Shown here: positions 8,802 through 18,459 of the stretch, piece by piece | Layout: every line of letters starts with the position of its first letter | Position numbering within the stretch: the stretch's first letter is position 1 | Assembly (NCBI GenBank): GCA_021399445.1 | Contig: JAJTUQ010000009.1 | Span: 1,071,501-1,135,500, forward strand | Source of the DNA: Xylogone sp. PMI_703 | Taxonomy: Eukaryota > Ascomycota > Leotiomycetes | Direction of reading: 5' to 3' | Length of the DNA: 64,000 bases | Notes under the pieces: generated by a model | What the model was told of the DNA's origin: nothing | The model's input: only the letters and a program-made list of their open reading frames with translations | Databases searched by the model: none | Made by a program: the position numbers and the translations under genes

Positions 8802-10424
8802 ACTTGAAGGTAGGGGATGGTGGCATAGGGACAGAGTCAGGAAAAGTGCAACGAGTGCGACACGTCAAACGACCCCACAACACATTTATTTGCTCTTGTC
8901 TTCGTCAGAACAATACACATAGAAAGAACCAACTATTTCCGATTATATTAACGACTGTCTGGTTTGGGAGGAAGGATTCCTTAACTATATCTGCGTCATG
9001 AAGGCATTATACGCCGCAAAGGCCCCTGGGCTAATACCGCAAAGCAGTCATAGAAGACCAAGGCTCTTCAATAACTTGCGATCGAAGTGGTCTCTAGACA
9101 CAAGGAGGATCAAGGGCACCAGACAGGCAGTAGCAGATCAGTGATCCCGAAGAGGAAGACAGAAATCATATTTATTCGTCTAAAACCGAGATCATAACTT
9201 CGCAATCACTACTCATGATTTTTTGAAGTAAGGATGAATAGCTCTTCATAATGCTCATGTAACCTAGGTTCCAGCCAATCCCCTTGTATATAGCTATTCC
9301 CGTAGCCTCAGTTCTCTCTCCATCAATCCATCAACATGGCCACATATCGCATCCTCCTATAAAATTGGGTCAAATGAGGCTTGGAGTATTGCAGAGCGCT
9401 GTCTTTTTGGAAGGCTGTGGTATGTTGTGTCGAGGAATTTGGCAGTAATAGTGTCGGGCTGAGAGACTGTAGGAATTGCGTTATTGGGGTTTGACTTTGA
9501 TATTTGCGATTAGGGGTTGGAGAACTTGCCTGGGCCTCAGCTTTTGCTTTAGGTAATTCATGATCAGACCTAAGCCTTGCTAGATGGCTTCGTATTGACA
9601 GCATATCTGCTCTGTTCTGTCCGAGACAGAAGTAAACACGTCTCGGCTAGCCATGCTATAACAAGAACACACTGTCACGGGTTGACGCCTTCTAACTATC
9701 CGTGTAGAACTGAATATATCCAGACTGTACATAAACAAGCAATATTCAACTCTATTGAGTAGAATAATCGATGGACAGGAAAAAGGGGAAAGCGGGACCC
9801 CACTGTATGACAGATTCAAGGTCATGTGACCACCCATCGCCGAGCTGACTGGCCGGCCGGCATGCAACCATACAATCGTACATCCATAACATACACAAAC
9901 GAAAAGAAGAGGAATGTGGATGGGGTGGATGATGAGTCAGAGTAGTATTTAGGTGCCCATTCAGCTTCTATATACGATGATACAAAGTAACAAGTCGAAG
10001 AATATTTTTTGTTGCCTCCGTGTTCTTATTATATTATTTTATATTTTCAATTTTTTATTCACTGCAACTTTTCGGCCCGCCCCTGCAACCCCAGACTTAA
10101 TTTTTATTACTCGCCGACATGTCCTTTACAATTAGGGGAGCCTAGTTCCAATATGATAGCTTACAATTACGTATTCCAAACCCGAAATCCATGTATCCAA
10201 ACCGCGCGCATGAGACTGTCAATACTTTGGCTTGCGATGTCGATATTGTGGCATAAGTGCCTGAGGCACTAAGACCCCATGCGACCAAGGCGGCTTTAGG
10301 CGCAGGCTCCGGTTCGGAAGATGAGAATGCGCCGCGATGGGAAAGCTTAAGTAGGAGTATGCGTGAATAAAAAAGAATGTGCGGAATTGAAGACTCTACT
10401 GCGCAATTGTATATTATATTTTAT
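8802..10424. other. intergenic stretch with a promoter relic
   Basis: No gene was recognised in these 1.6 kb. The small open frames are AT-rich and show no family resemblance. The only structured element seen is the promoter-like block at 9270-9370, listed separately. Confidence 0.5.
9270..9370 (+). promoter_or_regulatory. dispersed copy of the array promoter block
   Basis: CTTGTATATAGCTATTCCCG, then GTAGCCTCAGTTCTCTC and ATGGCCACATATCGCATCC, match position by position the promoter and leader of the C module read on the minus strand at about 4050-3960. The ATG that follows (9334) opens only a few codons before TAA, so the attached gene has been lost or was never present. It shows that this promoter block has been copied in both orientations. 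Confidence 0.5.
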
Positions 10425-11229
10425 ATTAATGATGTTGACTTCCTAAGGTTTCAACAGGACCCTGAGGACCCTGAGGACCCCGGCTCTGCGGGGAGACCAT
10501 CTGGACCCTGTGCCTGAAACCCTGTGCCTTAGCCAAGCTTTAGGGCTGACATGGGAACGGCGCATTGACTTATGCACGTCATCTTGCTTTCGAATGCGCT
10601 GATTGGCAGTCACCATCTGTACCATACCGTAATCAGCCAACGTCGTTGTAGGTGCGAAGGCCGATCGAAAAGCTTAATTCATCGTAGATTGCCCAGCAGC
10701 CGCAAATCCAAAACGCAACTTGAAAGCAATTTGAAAGCACCCTGATGGGTATCGTGTTCAGGGTCGCCTTGGTGTTGGTTCTGATTCCCCCATTCATTGC
10801 GCGCTCTGCGACGTACGACAACAAGCTAAGCAACGTACTACTAGACGCTACTCCAGGCACACATTGCCAAACCATGGTACCCGCACGACGCGTCCCAGAT
10901 TTCACGAAGACACCGGGAGGACTTTCAACATGTCAATAAGTCGGGGAATAAATGTACATTTGTGAACTTCCACTGATCCCTCTTGGCTCAAAATAGTTGC
11001 ATCTAAATAAAAAATATAGCAAAAAGCCCCGAAGAGCGGCTATTTTGTGATGTAAGTAAATTGGGCCAGCTTGCGCTATTGCAATAGGGATCAGCCGCTG
11101 AATAGAGAGCACCCGAAAATACAAGTTGAATGAGCTCTATTCCCTCGTACTCGTGCCTTCCCTTTCTATCTTCTGCTGCCCTTTGCTGGTCTTTTGCTGC
11201 CTTCTAGCTGGGTTTTAGCTCTGTGATCT

Positions 11230-11437
11230 ACTGTGATCATGGAGTCATGGAATGTCTATATAAGTCCTGCTGCTGCTCGTTTGTAAGTCTTCTCTCTTTG
11301 GCACTCACGAGATATATAGACTTTGCCTGTTGTTCTGTACAACGCTGCGCTTCTCTTTTCTATTGTCTGTGTCTGTGAGCCTCTCTGTCTCTCTGTCTCT
11401 CTGTCTCTCCGCCGCGCTATCTCTCTCCCGCGCCACG
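11230..11437 (+). promoter_or_regulatory. core promoter and leader of the B gene
   Basis: A TATATAAG box lies at 11257-11264, about 175 nt before the ATG at 11438. It is followed by CTTCTCTCTTTGGCACTCACGA and a pyrimidine-rich (TCTCTG)n leader. The same box-plus-leader order occurs before array copies (for example near 3190 and 6440) and, as TATATAT at 19191, before the A gene. Confidence 0.55.
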
Positions 11438-12118
11438 ATGGCACCAGTCGCCGGCCTCGTTGCCGCCGCAACTTCCTCTCTTCTCTCCGCCGCTGCCGCT
11501 GCCTCCGCCTCCGCCACCACCTCTACCATCACCCCGGCCCCCTCCTCCAACCAGCCGGCCCAGCCTCCACAATGGTGGAGTTTAGACGTTGGCTCCGTAG
11601 GAGTGGGAGTGGTGATCCCACTCCTCATAATTGTTTGGGGTGGGATGAATGTCTTCGCCCCCGAATTTGGCCCTATTAGATGGGGCAGGAACAAAGCGGC
11701 CGAGTGGTGGGCGCTGTGGGAGCTCTCCCTCCAAGAGGCGAGGGACCGGGTCGCGGCAAAGGCCCGTCTCCAAGCTGACGCTGCGGGCCAAAGGTCGCAA
11801 ACGGCGACCAACCTGGCTCAGTAAGTATTATCACTCCTAATATCATCAATTAATGTTCTATATCCGGCTGACTGATATGGTGTAGGAACGGCAAGAAAGG
11901 GAAGGAGGAGGAGAAGAAAGAGAAGGAGGAGGAGAGGAAAAAGGAGAAGGAGAAGAAGGAGGAGGTCAAGGAGGCCCTCAAGTGGTATGAGAGTCTCGAC
12001 GACGAGCTGCCTGTGGAGGTTAAAATACCTGTCTTTATGTCGGGCGCCTTGTGTAAGTTCTTGTTTTCTCCTCTATTATCTCTCAATATTATACCCATAT
12101 GCTAATGTTGTCTTAGAA
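11438..12118 (+). CDS. B-module single-pass membrane protein, 183 aa, 3 exons
   Basis: Exon 1 is 11438-11820, intron 11821-11885, exon 2 11886-12052, intron 12053-12116; the stop TAA is assembled across the second intron (T|AA). The protein has an Ala/Ser/Thr/Pro-rich N-terminus (residues 1-45), QWWSLDVG, a hydrophobic helix of about 18 residues (VGVGVVIPLLIIVWGGMNVF), the juxtamembrane motif FGPIRWGRNK, LWELSLQEARDR, and a Lys/Glu-rich helix (about residues 135-158) ending in LPVEVKIPVFMSGAL. I do not recognise the family. The architecture parallels the A protein at 19.3 kb, including the Pro-Ile-Arg-Trp-x-Arg/Leu-Trp signature. All three splice sites are canonical and the frame is intact, so this may be an expressed member. 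Unspliced, the frame would end a few codons into intron 2. Confidence 0.6.
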
Positions 12119-12978
12119 TTCCGGGCCCTGGGATGGGGGGTGGGCTGGGGTTTTTTTTGGGTTTTTTTTTTGGTTTTTTTAGGCTCGCCTTCCCTGTGTG
12201 GTGGTATGTCCGGGTGGACGGTTTCCGCCCAGGGGCACCCCTGTCTTTGGGTGTCGCCTGGGTGGACGGGGGAGGGGGAGGGTGAGTCCGCTGTTTGCCG
12301 GTTTTGGTTGTCTGCCTGGGACTTTTTTTGGTGCCCTTGGTTTGGATTTTGCCCTCGGGCTTGGTGGCTTTAGGACAATGTCATTTCTTTTCTGTCCTGC
12401 CGCTTTCAACCTTCCTTGCTTTCCCTCTCAAATTGTGCTGTGACTCCAGATCTGACATCTCTCATAGGCATATACCCAACGTCCATATACCAGGGTGCGC
12501 TCAGCATACCTATGCAATTTATTCAAAGGATATCTATCTCCATCTGATACATACTACCCTATAACACTTCAACCCACTCCCTCAATTAGTTGCCCTACCC
12601 TGGCCGCAGCAATTTGAGCGGAACGACTCGCGCCAAACGATTCGCCAGAGCTAGAAGGATGCGATAGAAGGGAATATACAACTGAGATAAGTATCGTTTG
12701 TTCTCGGTCAAATTGCTTTTATGAAGAGCCGTGAGCGTCGCTGATGTGAGCGATGTAGTGACACATGTGATGTATTGGATTACCTACGGAAGCTACAACT
12801 ACATATATTAACCAAGGCAAGGAGGGATAGACTGCATGAATATCACCCAACGCAAGAGCACTTCGGATTTGGACTGGTCTGACTTAGGTAGGAATTGCAC
12901 GGTGGGTACAATGGTTAGGTTTTAAGCCTCGTTAATTATTGCGAAAAAGGAATTATAAGAATGGACATCAATAGTCAT
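12119..12978. other. 3' region with G/T tracts, then intergenic
   Basis: 12130-12300 is strikingly G- and T-rich on the plus strand (runs of 6 G, 8 T, 10 T and 7 T, then GTCCGGGTGGACGG). The GTCCGGGTGGACGG part recurs on the minus strand near 5570. From 12516 to 12978 nothing is recognised. Confidence 0.5.
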
Positions 12979-13818
12979 TCATTCGACTGGTTCGTCAACC
13001 GAAATAGGTACAGGTATGGTGAGAGCGGTCAACGCTCGTCCAGACGCCCGAGTCAAAAAGAGCAAAGACTGTGTCAACGGGACACGGTCCGCAGAGGCAC
13101 ACTCCACACCAGCTTCCATTGCCCTTTCGGGCATCTTGTCTAGAAAGTTCACGTTACCAGACGAGGTGAAATGTTCTACTAGATCCTGGTAGTAAAACGA
13201 GCACCATTTCCCGACAATGCCTCGCGTATCCTGCTTAACAATATACTCAATATCAATTGCCGAGGCCAAGTGTCCAAATAGGACCAAGGCGACTTCAAGT
13301 CCCCACAGACTTCCAAGAGAGGTTCCCTGGTGGTGTCGTTGAAGATGCTGTAATAGTTTCGAAGCATTTGCTTTTGCGCGGTGTCTCAGCTTCGCCACGT
13401 GGCTGCGCAGAAGAGTTTCGACTTCTTGAGGTCCTCCAGCTGGATTGATGAGCTCTGGACACATTTGCGTCATATCAGCAAAAGTACAATTCCAGGTTAC
13501 TAGGAATTGGACTTTTGCGAGGGCTTTGACGAGGTTCTGACCTGTCTCAACAGACCCGTGTCTGTAATCTTCCCCGTTCCACATCAAAAGATCACCTTTA
13601 GAAGAGATTACCGGAGTCCAATTTCTGAGGGTTCGAGGAGGGACTTGGAGTCCCGTTATTTCGCTGAACGGTGCTCCTCTCCCGTTTCCCCTCTGAAGGC
13701 CCTCCTCCATCGTATCAAGATAGTCGCGAATCTCAGTAATCCGTTGCTGCCTGGTTTCAACATCCACAGCTGCGTCGTTGACATATCTATGCAGTTCTGC
13801 CTTTACAGATGAGTTCAT
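12979..13818 (-). CDS. hypothetical protein, 279 aa
   Basis: A single uninterrupted frame from ATG at 13818 (context AAGATGAAC, chosen because the frame upstream has only non-ATG starts) to 12979. The protein is mostly helical in appearance, with an acidic N-terminus (VNDAAVDVETRQQRITEIRDYLDTMEE), a basic His/Arg stretch (LRSHVAKLRHRAKANASKLLQHLQRHH) and no signal peptide. There is a weak hydrophobic segment (WGLEVALVLFGHLASAI) too short and interrupted to be a confident membrane helix. No family was recognised. Its length and intact frame in a region full of decayed sequence argue that it is real. Confidence 0.55.
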   Translation of the reverse strand: MNSSVKAELHRYVNDAAVDVETRQQRITEIRDYLDTMEEGLQRGNGRGAPFSEITGLQVPPRTLRNWTPVISSKGDLLMWNGEDYRHGSVETGQNLVKALAKVQFLVTWNCTFADMTQMCPELINPAGGPQEVETLLRSHVAKLRHRAKANASKLLQHLQRHHQGTSLGSLWGLEVALVLFGHLASAIDIEYIVKQDTRGIVGKWCSFYYQDLVEHFTSSGNVNFLDKMPERAMEAGVECASADRVPLTQSLLFLTRASGRALTALTIPVPISVDEPVE

Positions 13819-14694
13819 CTTGTAAATTGAGGGAAAACACAACGAATGGTGTGTGGCCGGAAGTAGAGGTTTGGTTGTCGATGGGGTAGAAGAAGAGCTG
13901 ATATACTCGCGATCTTGTAGTTAGTCGCTTCTAATTACTGTGCTATACTCCTGTAGATAGTATATTCAAGAAACGGGTCGACATATAACCTACAAAACCG
14001 ACAAATCTCTGCCTAGATTCAGCCTGGTACGGTAGCGAACGGAGTCGATAAGCTCAACCATACTAGGGCGACAAACGATTTCCCGTTGGCAGTGCTGGTG
14101 ATTTCATAACTTCGCATAAATGCGGGTGTAAATTTGCATCAAAGGGAGTAGCTGAACACCCAACCAGGGTTATCCCTACAAACGAAACATGCTTGCACTA
14201 GGGCTACAAGGATATGACCAATTGTAAAGATGGATTATGCCAAGCTTCTTCGCCAAGCTGCAAGGGAACCACGAGCCCTCGGTTTCGGCTCCGAAGCCTA
14301 TGTTGGACACTTTTGAATGTCTTAAACCGTAGTAACAATACTAGACTGATAGAACCAAAGAGCATTGGCATTGAATGCTTGTTAATGCCAAGGCATGGCT
14401 ATTAGCGAGTCATAGGCGTATAGCGCTAGTACTGAAATGAACTACAGTTTGTAAAATAGATTTCCAACCACAACCTTTTACAACTCAATGTTCATCCCCA
14501 AGTCTCCATATGCTAAGCTTCCATCCGCTTTGAACTTTCATCTACTGAGTTCCCTCACCGTTGAACCTCCATCCCTGTCAAGTTTTCATCTCTGTTGAAC
14601 CCCCATCTCCACGAGCTTCTGTCACTACCAAGCTTCGATTCGTGACCAAGCCTCCTCTCTATTGAGCTTCCCTCCCTACCGAATCTCAAACAAA
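13819..14694. other. intergenic between divergent genes; pyrimidine-rich repeats
   Basis: This separates two divergently transcribed hypothetical genes and should contain both promoters. From about 14500 to 14690 the plus strand is a series of imperfect units of about 20-25 nt of the type TTGAACCTCCATCYC / AGCTTCCATCC, immediately before the ATG at 14695. Nothing else was recognised. Confidence 0.5.
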
Positions 14695-15639
14695 ATGGAT
14701 AAACAATCAATTATCTTGGCCTTAGACAGCTGGCTAAACACTGGGAACAACAATCTTTACGATCAGAGATATTCGCAACCATGGATTTCTGATAGCAACA
14801 TGCTCATAAATGAAAATTTGACAAAGATCAGTTTCGGAAGAGTAGTTGAAAGACTGCGATCCACACGCGAGATATCGGAATTGGACCTGCGCATGACTCG
14901 TGAGCTTCTAGCTCGCGTGAAGTTCTTATACAGCGGGACTCTTACCAGAACATCTGTGGGCGACCTCCTGCCGAGCGGGGTCCGGGTTAGACCCGGCGAG
15001 GCAGGAGGTCGAGCAATGGCGAATCAGTTAACGCAAACTGCTCACCATGGAGCACGAAGCATTCTGAAGCGAATACTGCAATGGCTAATGTAAGTGACAA
15101 GACAAAGTACAAAAAATAAGCCATTAACCATTTACAGCGTTCAGATATACGACGAAGATTTTAAGGAGGATCACATACATGACACCGGCAAGAGACTACG
15201 ATTATGGTTCTCAAAGCTCACGAGAGAGGCAATACGATGGAATGGGATCTTTGTTCGTGACGTCCTACAGTTCGATTATCTCATAGAGGCGGCAGACAGC
15301 GGTAGGTTTCGGAATGAATCACGAGACGAAGCAAGAAATATCTTGCACATGTTACGATTTCGTTTTATGTATGCCGCAGACGCGGTCTTCCACGACATGA
15401 TTTTGGGGGGAATTGTTATCAATCCGAATTATAATGCTAATCATGTTGCGGCGGCTGCGGCGCGATGGGCTCGCACCTTCACCTTATATACGAGAGAGGA
15501 GCGCTTCCACGTTCCTCTCTCTCGGTGGCCGCTTCAAACTGATATCGGGTACCGCAGAGAGCATAGACAAGCCGAAGGAACAGAACTAGAAGATGAATAT
15601 TATGACGCACTCGATGACGAGGAAATGGAAATTGAGTAG
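14695..15639 (+). CDS. hypothetical protein, 298 aa, 2 exons
   Basis: ATG at 14695 (CAAAATGG). Exon 1 runs to 15089, followed by an intron of 48 nt (GTAAGT, branch CATTAACC, TTACAG) and exon 2 at 15138-15639; the frame is kept (phase 2). The joined protein begins MDKQSIILALDSW, contains several Arg-rich helices (RVVERLRSTREISELDLRMTRELL; GKRLRLWFSKLTREAIRW; RDEARNILHMLRFRF) and ends in a highly acidic tail (EDEYYDALDDEEMEIE). There is no signal peptide or membrane helix. No family was recognised. The clean intron makes a real gene likely. Confidence 0.6.
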
Positions 15640-16559
15640 GACACGCCATTACAAACTCTAACGACTTGACGCGGTGCTACAATCTACAGGCGCATGATCT
15701 AGCCAAGGAATCCTATTTTCTCTGGAGCGGGAGTTGAAAGCATGTTATGCAGACGTGGCACCCCAGCTGACGCAGGAAATCTAGGGGCGAGTGTTGCGGC
15801 CTGCGAAGGAGTTGACAGCGAGCTTGGGGAATCATCCTGCAGATGGTGTGCTGGAGAGACTGGGAGCGACAGGTAGTGTGGCCGTAAAGGCTATATGAGG
15901 AAAGAAAATAATGCAAATTATTTCGTTTTTTATTATAAGATCCCAAAAGATGTGAAATGTTATGATGATAGTGCTGATTAAGGTGACTGAAGACATTGTA
16001 AACAGTAAGGGGGGGAAAGAGCCATTTATCATGCGGCTGCTAAATGCAATCGTGCTACTCTAAAAGATCCCCTGCTGAGGTGAATGCTAAAAGAATTAGT
16101 ATGACAAACGCTAAAGCAATGTAATATTCAAACTCTTCACATTTCAATTTAAAAAGATGCTCGGGAAAAACTTAGCATTTTCTCTATCAAACTTATAATG
16201 CCATGCTAGAACAAGCTGCCCGAGGCCAGGGGACCACAGCTCTCGCCTCTCCTCAGTCTAAATATACTTCTGTAATATACTTCTGTAGCAGCAACATAGC
16301 CGGCCAACAAAGAGTAACATAGCCGGCCCCCCCGTTGTATAATTAAACGCCTTTGAACAAACAGCACGGTAAAAGCATTCTTCAGTCAGCCCTCTCAGCA
16401 CCGAGTTCTGGAAGGAGTAGTGGGGAGTGATGAGCCGGAATCTAATATTAGAGCTTCTATCTCGCCAATGAATCGAAGCTGGGGAGACAGGGTCTATTGA
16501 CTCTATCACGCTGGCTAAGACGCCACCGAAGAGACATACTGCGAACGCGAAGACCTAGC
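15640..16559. other. intergenic, nothing recognised
   Basis: About 0.9 kb between convergent genes. Small frames on both strands have no recognisable features. Inspection for module-array motifs (TATA leader, B intron) found none. Confidence 0.45.
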
Positions 16560-17440
16560 CTAGCGGATCAATGCGGTGTCCGATGCATTACTGAGATTCA
16601 AATCGAAAATCAATCCCATAGCGTCCAGCTCCTCTCGGTACTGATTTGCCAGATCGGAAAGAGTAGCATCCTCTCGCCTCTGGAAAAGTATATTCCAAAA
16701 TGCTTTCTGGCGCTCAGAGCCGTGTACTTCCAGCAGGTATGCAAAGTAGTGTGGCGTGCCATGGGCAATCTGGTTCCGAAGCGGGACCATCTATAACAAA
16801 GTTAGAGCTGCCAGCTAACGCGAAAAGAGACGCTTACAGAATTCAAGAGCTGGAGAAGCTTAGGTTTGTACTCGCTGGGTATACCGATGGACTGAAGCTG
16901 GAACTCAGTGAGCTCCTCGGCGTCGCTCCTCCACCTCTTCTCGTCCAATTTGCCTGTCGCTTCTAAAATCGCCCATTTACAAAATTCAACGGTATAGTTC
17001 AAGGCTCCGAACATGATCTTCTCGTGTATTCTCTGGCCCCTCTCTTGATTCAACATGCCTAGCATGGTGGTGGTCTGAATCTTCTCCTGTTCCAGCTGAA
17101 TCTTCTCCAGTTCCAGCTGATTCACTCTAGCAGACAAATTACTAACATCCCGCCTAAGCTCCGATAGAGACCTCTTGCTGGTGACAGTTAAAGGCTCATT
17201 TGGGTCATTCATTATCAGCTCCATTTCTACAGACGCTGCCTCCCCGAGTTTCTTCCCCTCGTCTTTCAGCGCTGGATCTCTAAAGTTTATTCTTCTCCTG
17301 GCAATGCTGAGGGTGTCGTCGTCGAGTTCCAGCTCAGCCAGTGTGCGCTTGAGCAGGGTCGGTCTTGAGATGTACTGCCTCGCTGTCAGTTCTCTGGTCG
17401 CAGTATCAAGTGTAACGTGTGCTACAAGCTTGGTAGCCAT
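16560..17440 (-). CDS. hypothetical coiled-coil protein, 277 aa, 2 exons
   Basis: Exon 1 is 17440-16838 from ATG (MATKLVAHVTLD). A 47-nt intron (16837-16791; GTAAGC to TATAG) gives exon 2 at 16790-16560, phase 0. Residues about 95-135 (LSELRRDVSNLSARVNQLELEK and the following QLEQEK) have heptad spacing typical of a coiled coil. They follow a basic/acidic N-terminal domain (RQYISRPTLLKRTL, ELDDDTLSIARRRINFRDPALKDEGKK). The C-terminal half contains YTVEFCKWAILEATGKL and a helix-rich end (RQKAFWNILFQRREDATLSDLANQYREEL). No family was recognised. The 5' flank (17460-17540) has imperfect 26-nt repeats around TTTGAAAG. Confidence 0.6.
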
Positions 17441-18459
17441 GGCGCATTTGAAAGCGTTAGGAGTTAGGTGTTGGAAAGATTTGGGGAGTCAGATATTTGA
17501 AAGCTTAAGGAGTCGATTGTTTGAAAGGTTGAAGAGTCAGATAGGAATGATACTTACGGCATTGCCCTCGCGCTCTCATGCTCTTGGTGTAAACGATGTG
17601 TTTTGGAAGGTGCGTTTGGGAGTCGCAGGGAAGGTGCGACCAGAGGAAGGCGCGCGGGATATATACAGCTACGGAAGCACCTCGCGAATCAGTCGGATTT
17701 TAGATCCGACTGAATAACGTCATAATAGCCGAATAACTGCGCCCCAGACTGAATAATAGCCATTGCTACTGGAAACGCTAAGCATTATTATTAGCGCAAC
17801 TTTCAATTATCGCAGTGTGACGTATAGTCTAATAGTACGCTCCATTAAATGGATTCAGAAAGCTGTATGATGGCTCTGTTAGCTGAATCAGCTGCGCCGT
17901 AGCAAAAAGAACTCCTATCACCGCTCGGCATCCTCTATCTCCTCGCTGCGGCCGCCACGTATATTGGTCCGCCGGCTCTCGTATGCATGTCTGCAGGTAT
18001 CAGCGGCTATTAGCTGCCAGGCAGCACTTTTCCATAGGACAAAATCATCAAAGCTAACATTATTAGGCTTCGCAGGCCCCTTATAATGACCTCTTCTGTC
18101 GAATCGGCAGTATATACCTATGTCTCTGAGCTGGCAGAGGACACTGGCCGAGAAGCGACGACGCATTGCACAGCTCCTTCATTACCAGATTTGGAGCAGA
18201 GGACTATCCAGTTAGCTGTATGGTACATGTATGATATAGCTAACTGGATAGTCCGTACCATCAACCTCATCTTCCCTCTGCCATCCTTTCCGTCCTTGTG
18301 GGCTGTAACGGAGGTATGCCGCGATATTAGAGTTCGCCATACGGAGTCTCGACGAGAGAATACGTATATATGAGCATCTCAGAACCTGCTAGACCAGGAA
18401 GATTATCACAAAATGATATTAGACCATGGGAGTTGTGATGAAATAATACGGAGTACGAT
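17441..18459. other. intergenic with a hairpin
   Basis: Imperfect direct repeats of about 26 nt (GGAGTC..TTTGAAAG) occupy 17475-17545 just upstream of the gene on the left. A perfect 17-bp inverted repeat lies at 18201-18254 (separate entry). A small frame at 18086-18373 overlaps the hairpin and looks like chance. No gene was recognised. Confidence 0.45.
18201..18254. repeat. 17-bp perfect inverted repeat (hairpin)
   Basis: GGACTATCCAGTTAGCT at 18201-18217 is followed, after a 20-nt loop, by its exact reverse complement at 18238-18254. The inner bases extend pairing with one mismatch. It lies about 200 nt upstream of the second cassette. It could be a tiny inverted-repeat element or an operator-like site; no target duplication is evident. 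Confidence 0.7.

Larger units (their letters stand above)
10425..12515 (+). repeat. cassette copy 1 (shared promoter, B module, shared 3' end)
   Basis: Sequence from about 10425 (AATGATGTTGACTTCCTAAGG) to 11180 aligns collinearly with 18460-19140. Shared blocks include GGAACGGCGCATTGAC, AGCTTAATTCATCGTAGA, TGCCAAACCATGGT and ATCAGCCGCTGAAT. The 3' flank around AGATCTGACATCTCT (12448) aligns with 20515. Between these flanks the coding parts differ: B here and A in the other copy. No terminal repeats or transposase were seen, so the duplication mechanism is open. Confidence 0.75.

Noticed and set aside
8316..8883. Several minus-strand frames across the GNAT gene
   Set aside because: Shadows of a well-supported acetyltransferase domain.
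11305..11811. 168-codon minus-strand frame over the B gene
   Set aside because: Antisense to an exon with matching splice sites and relatives on the plus strand; no start context or family resemblance.
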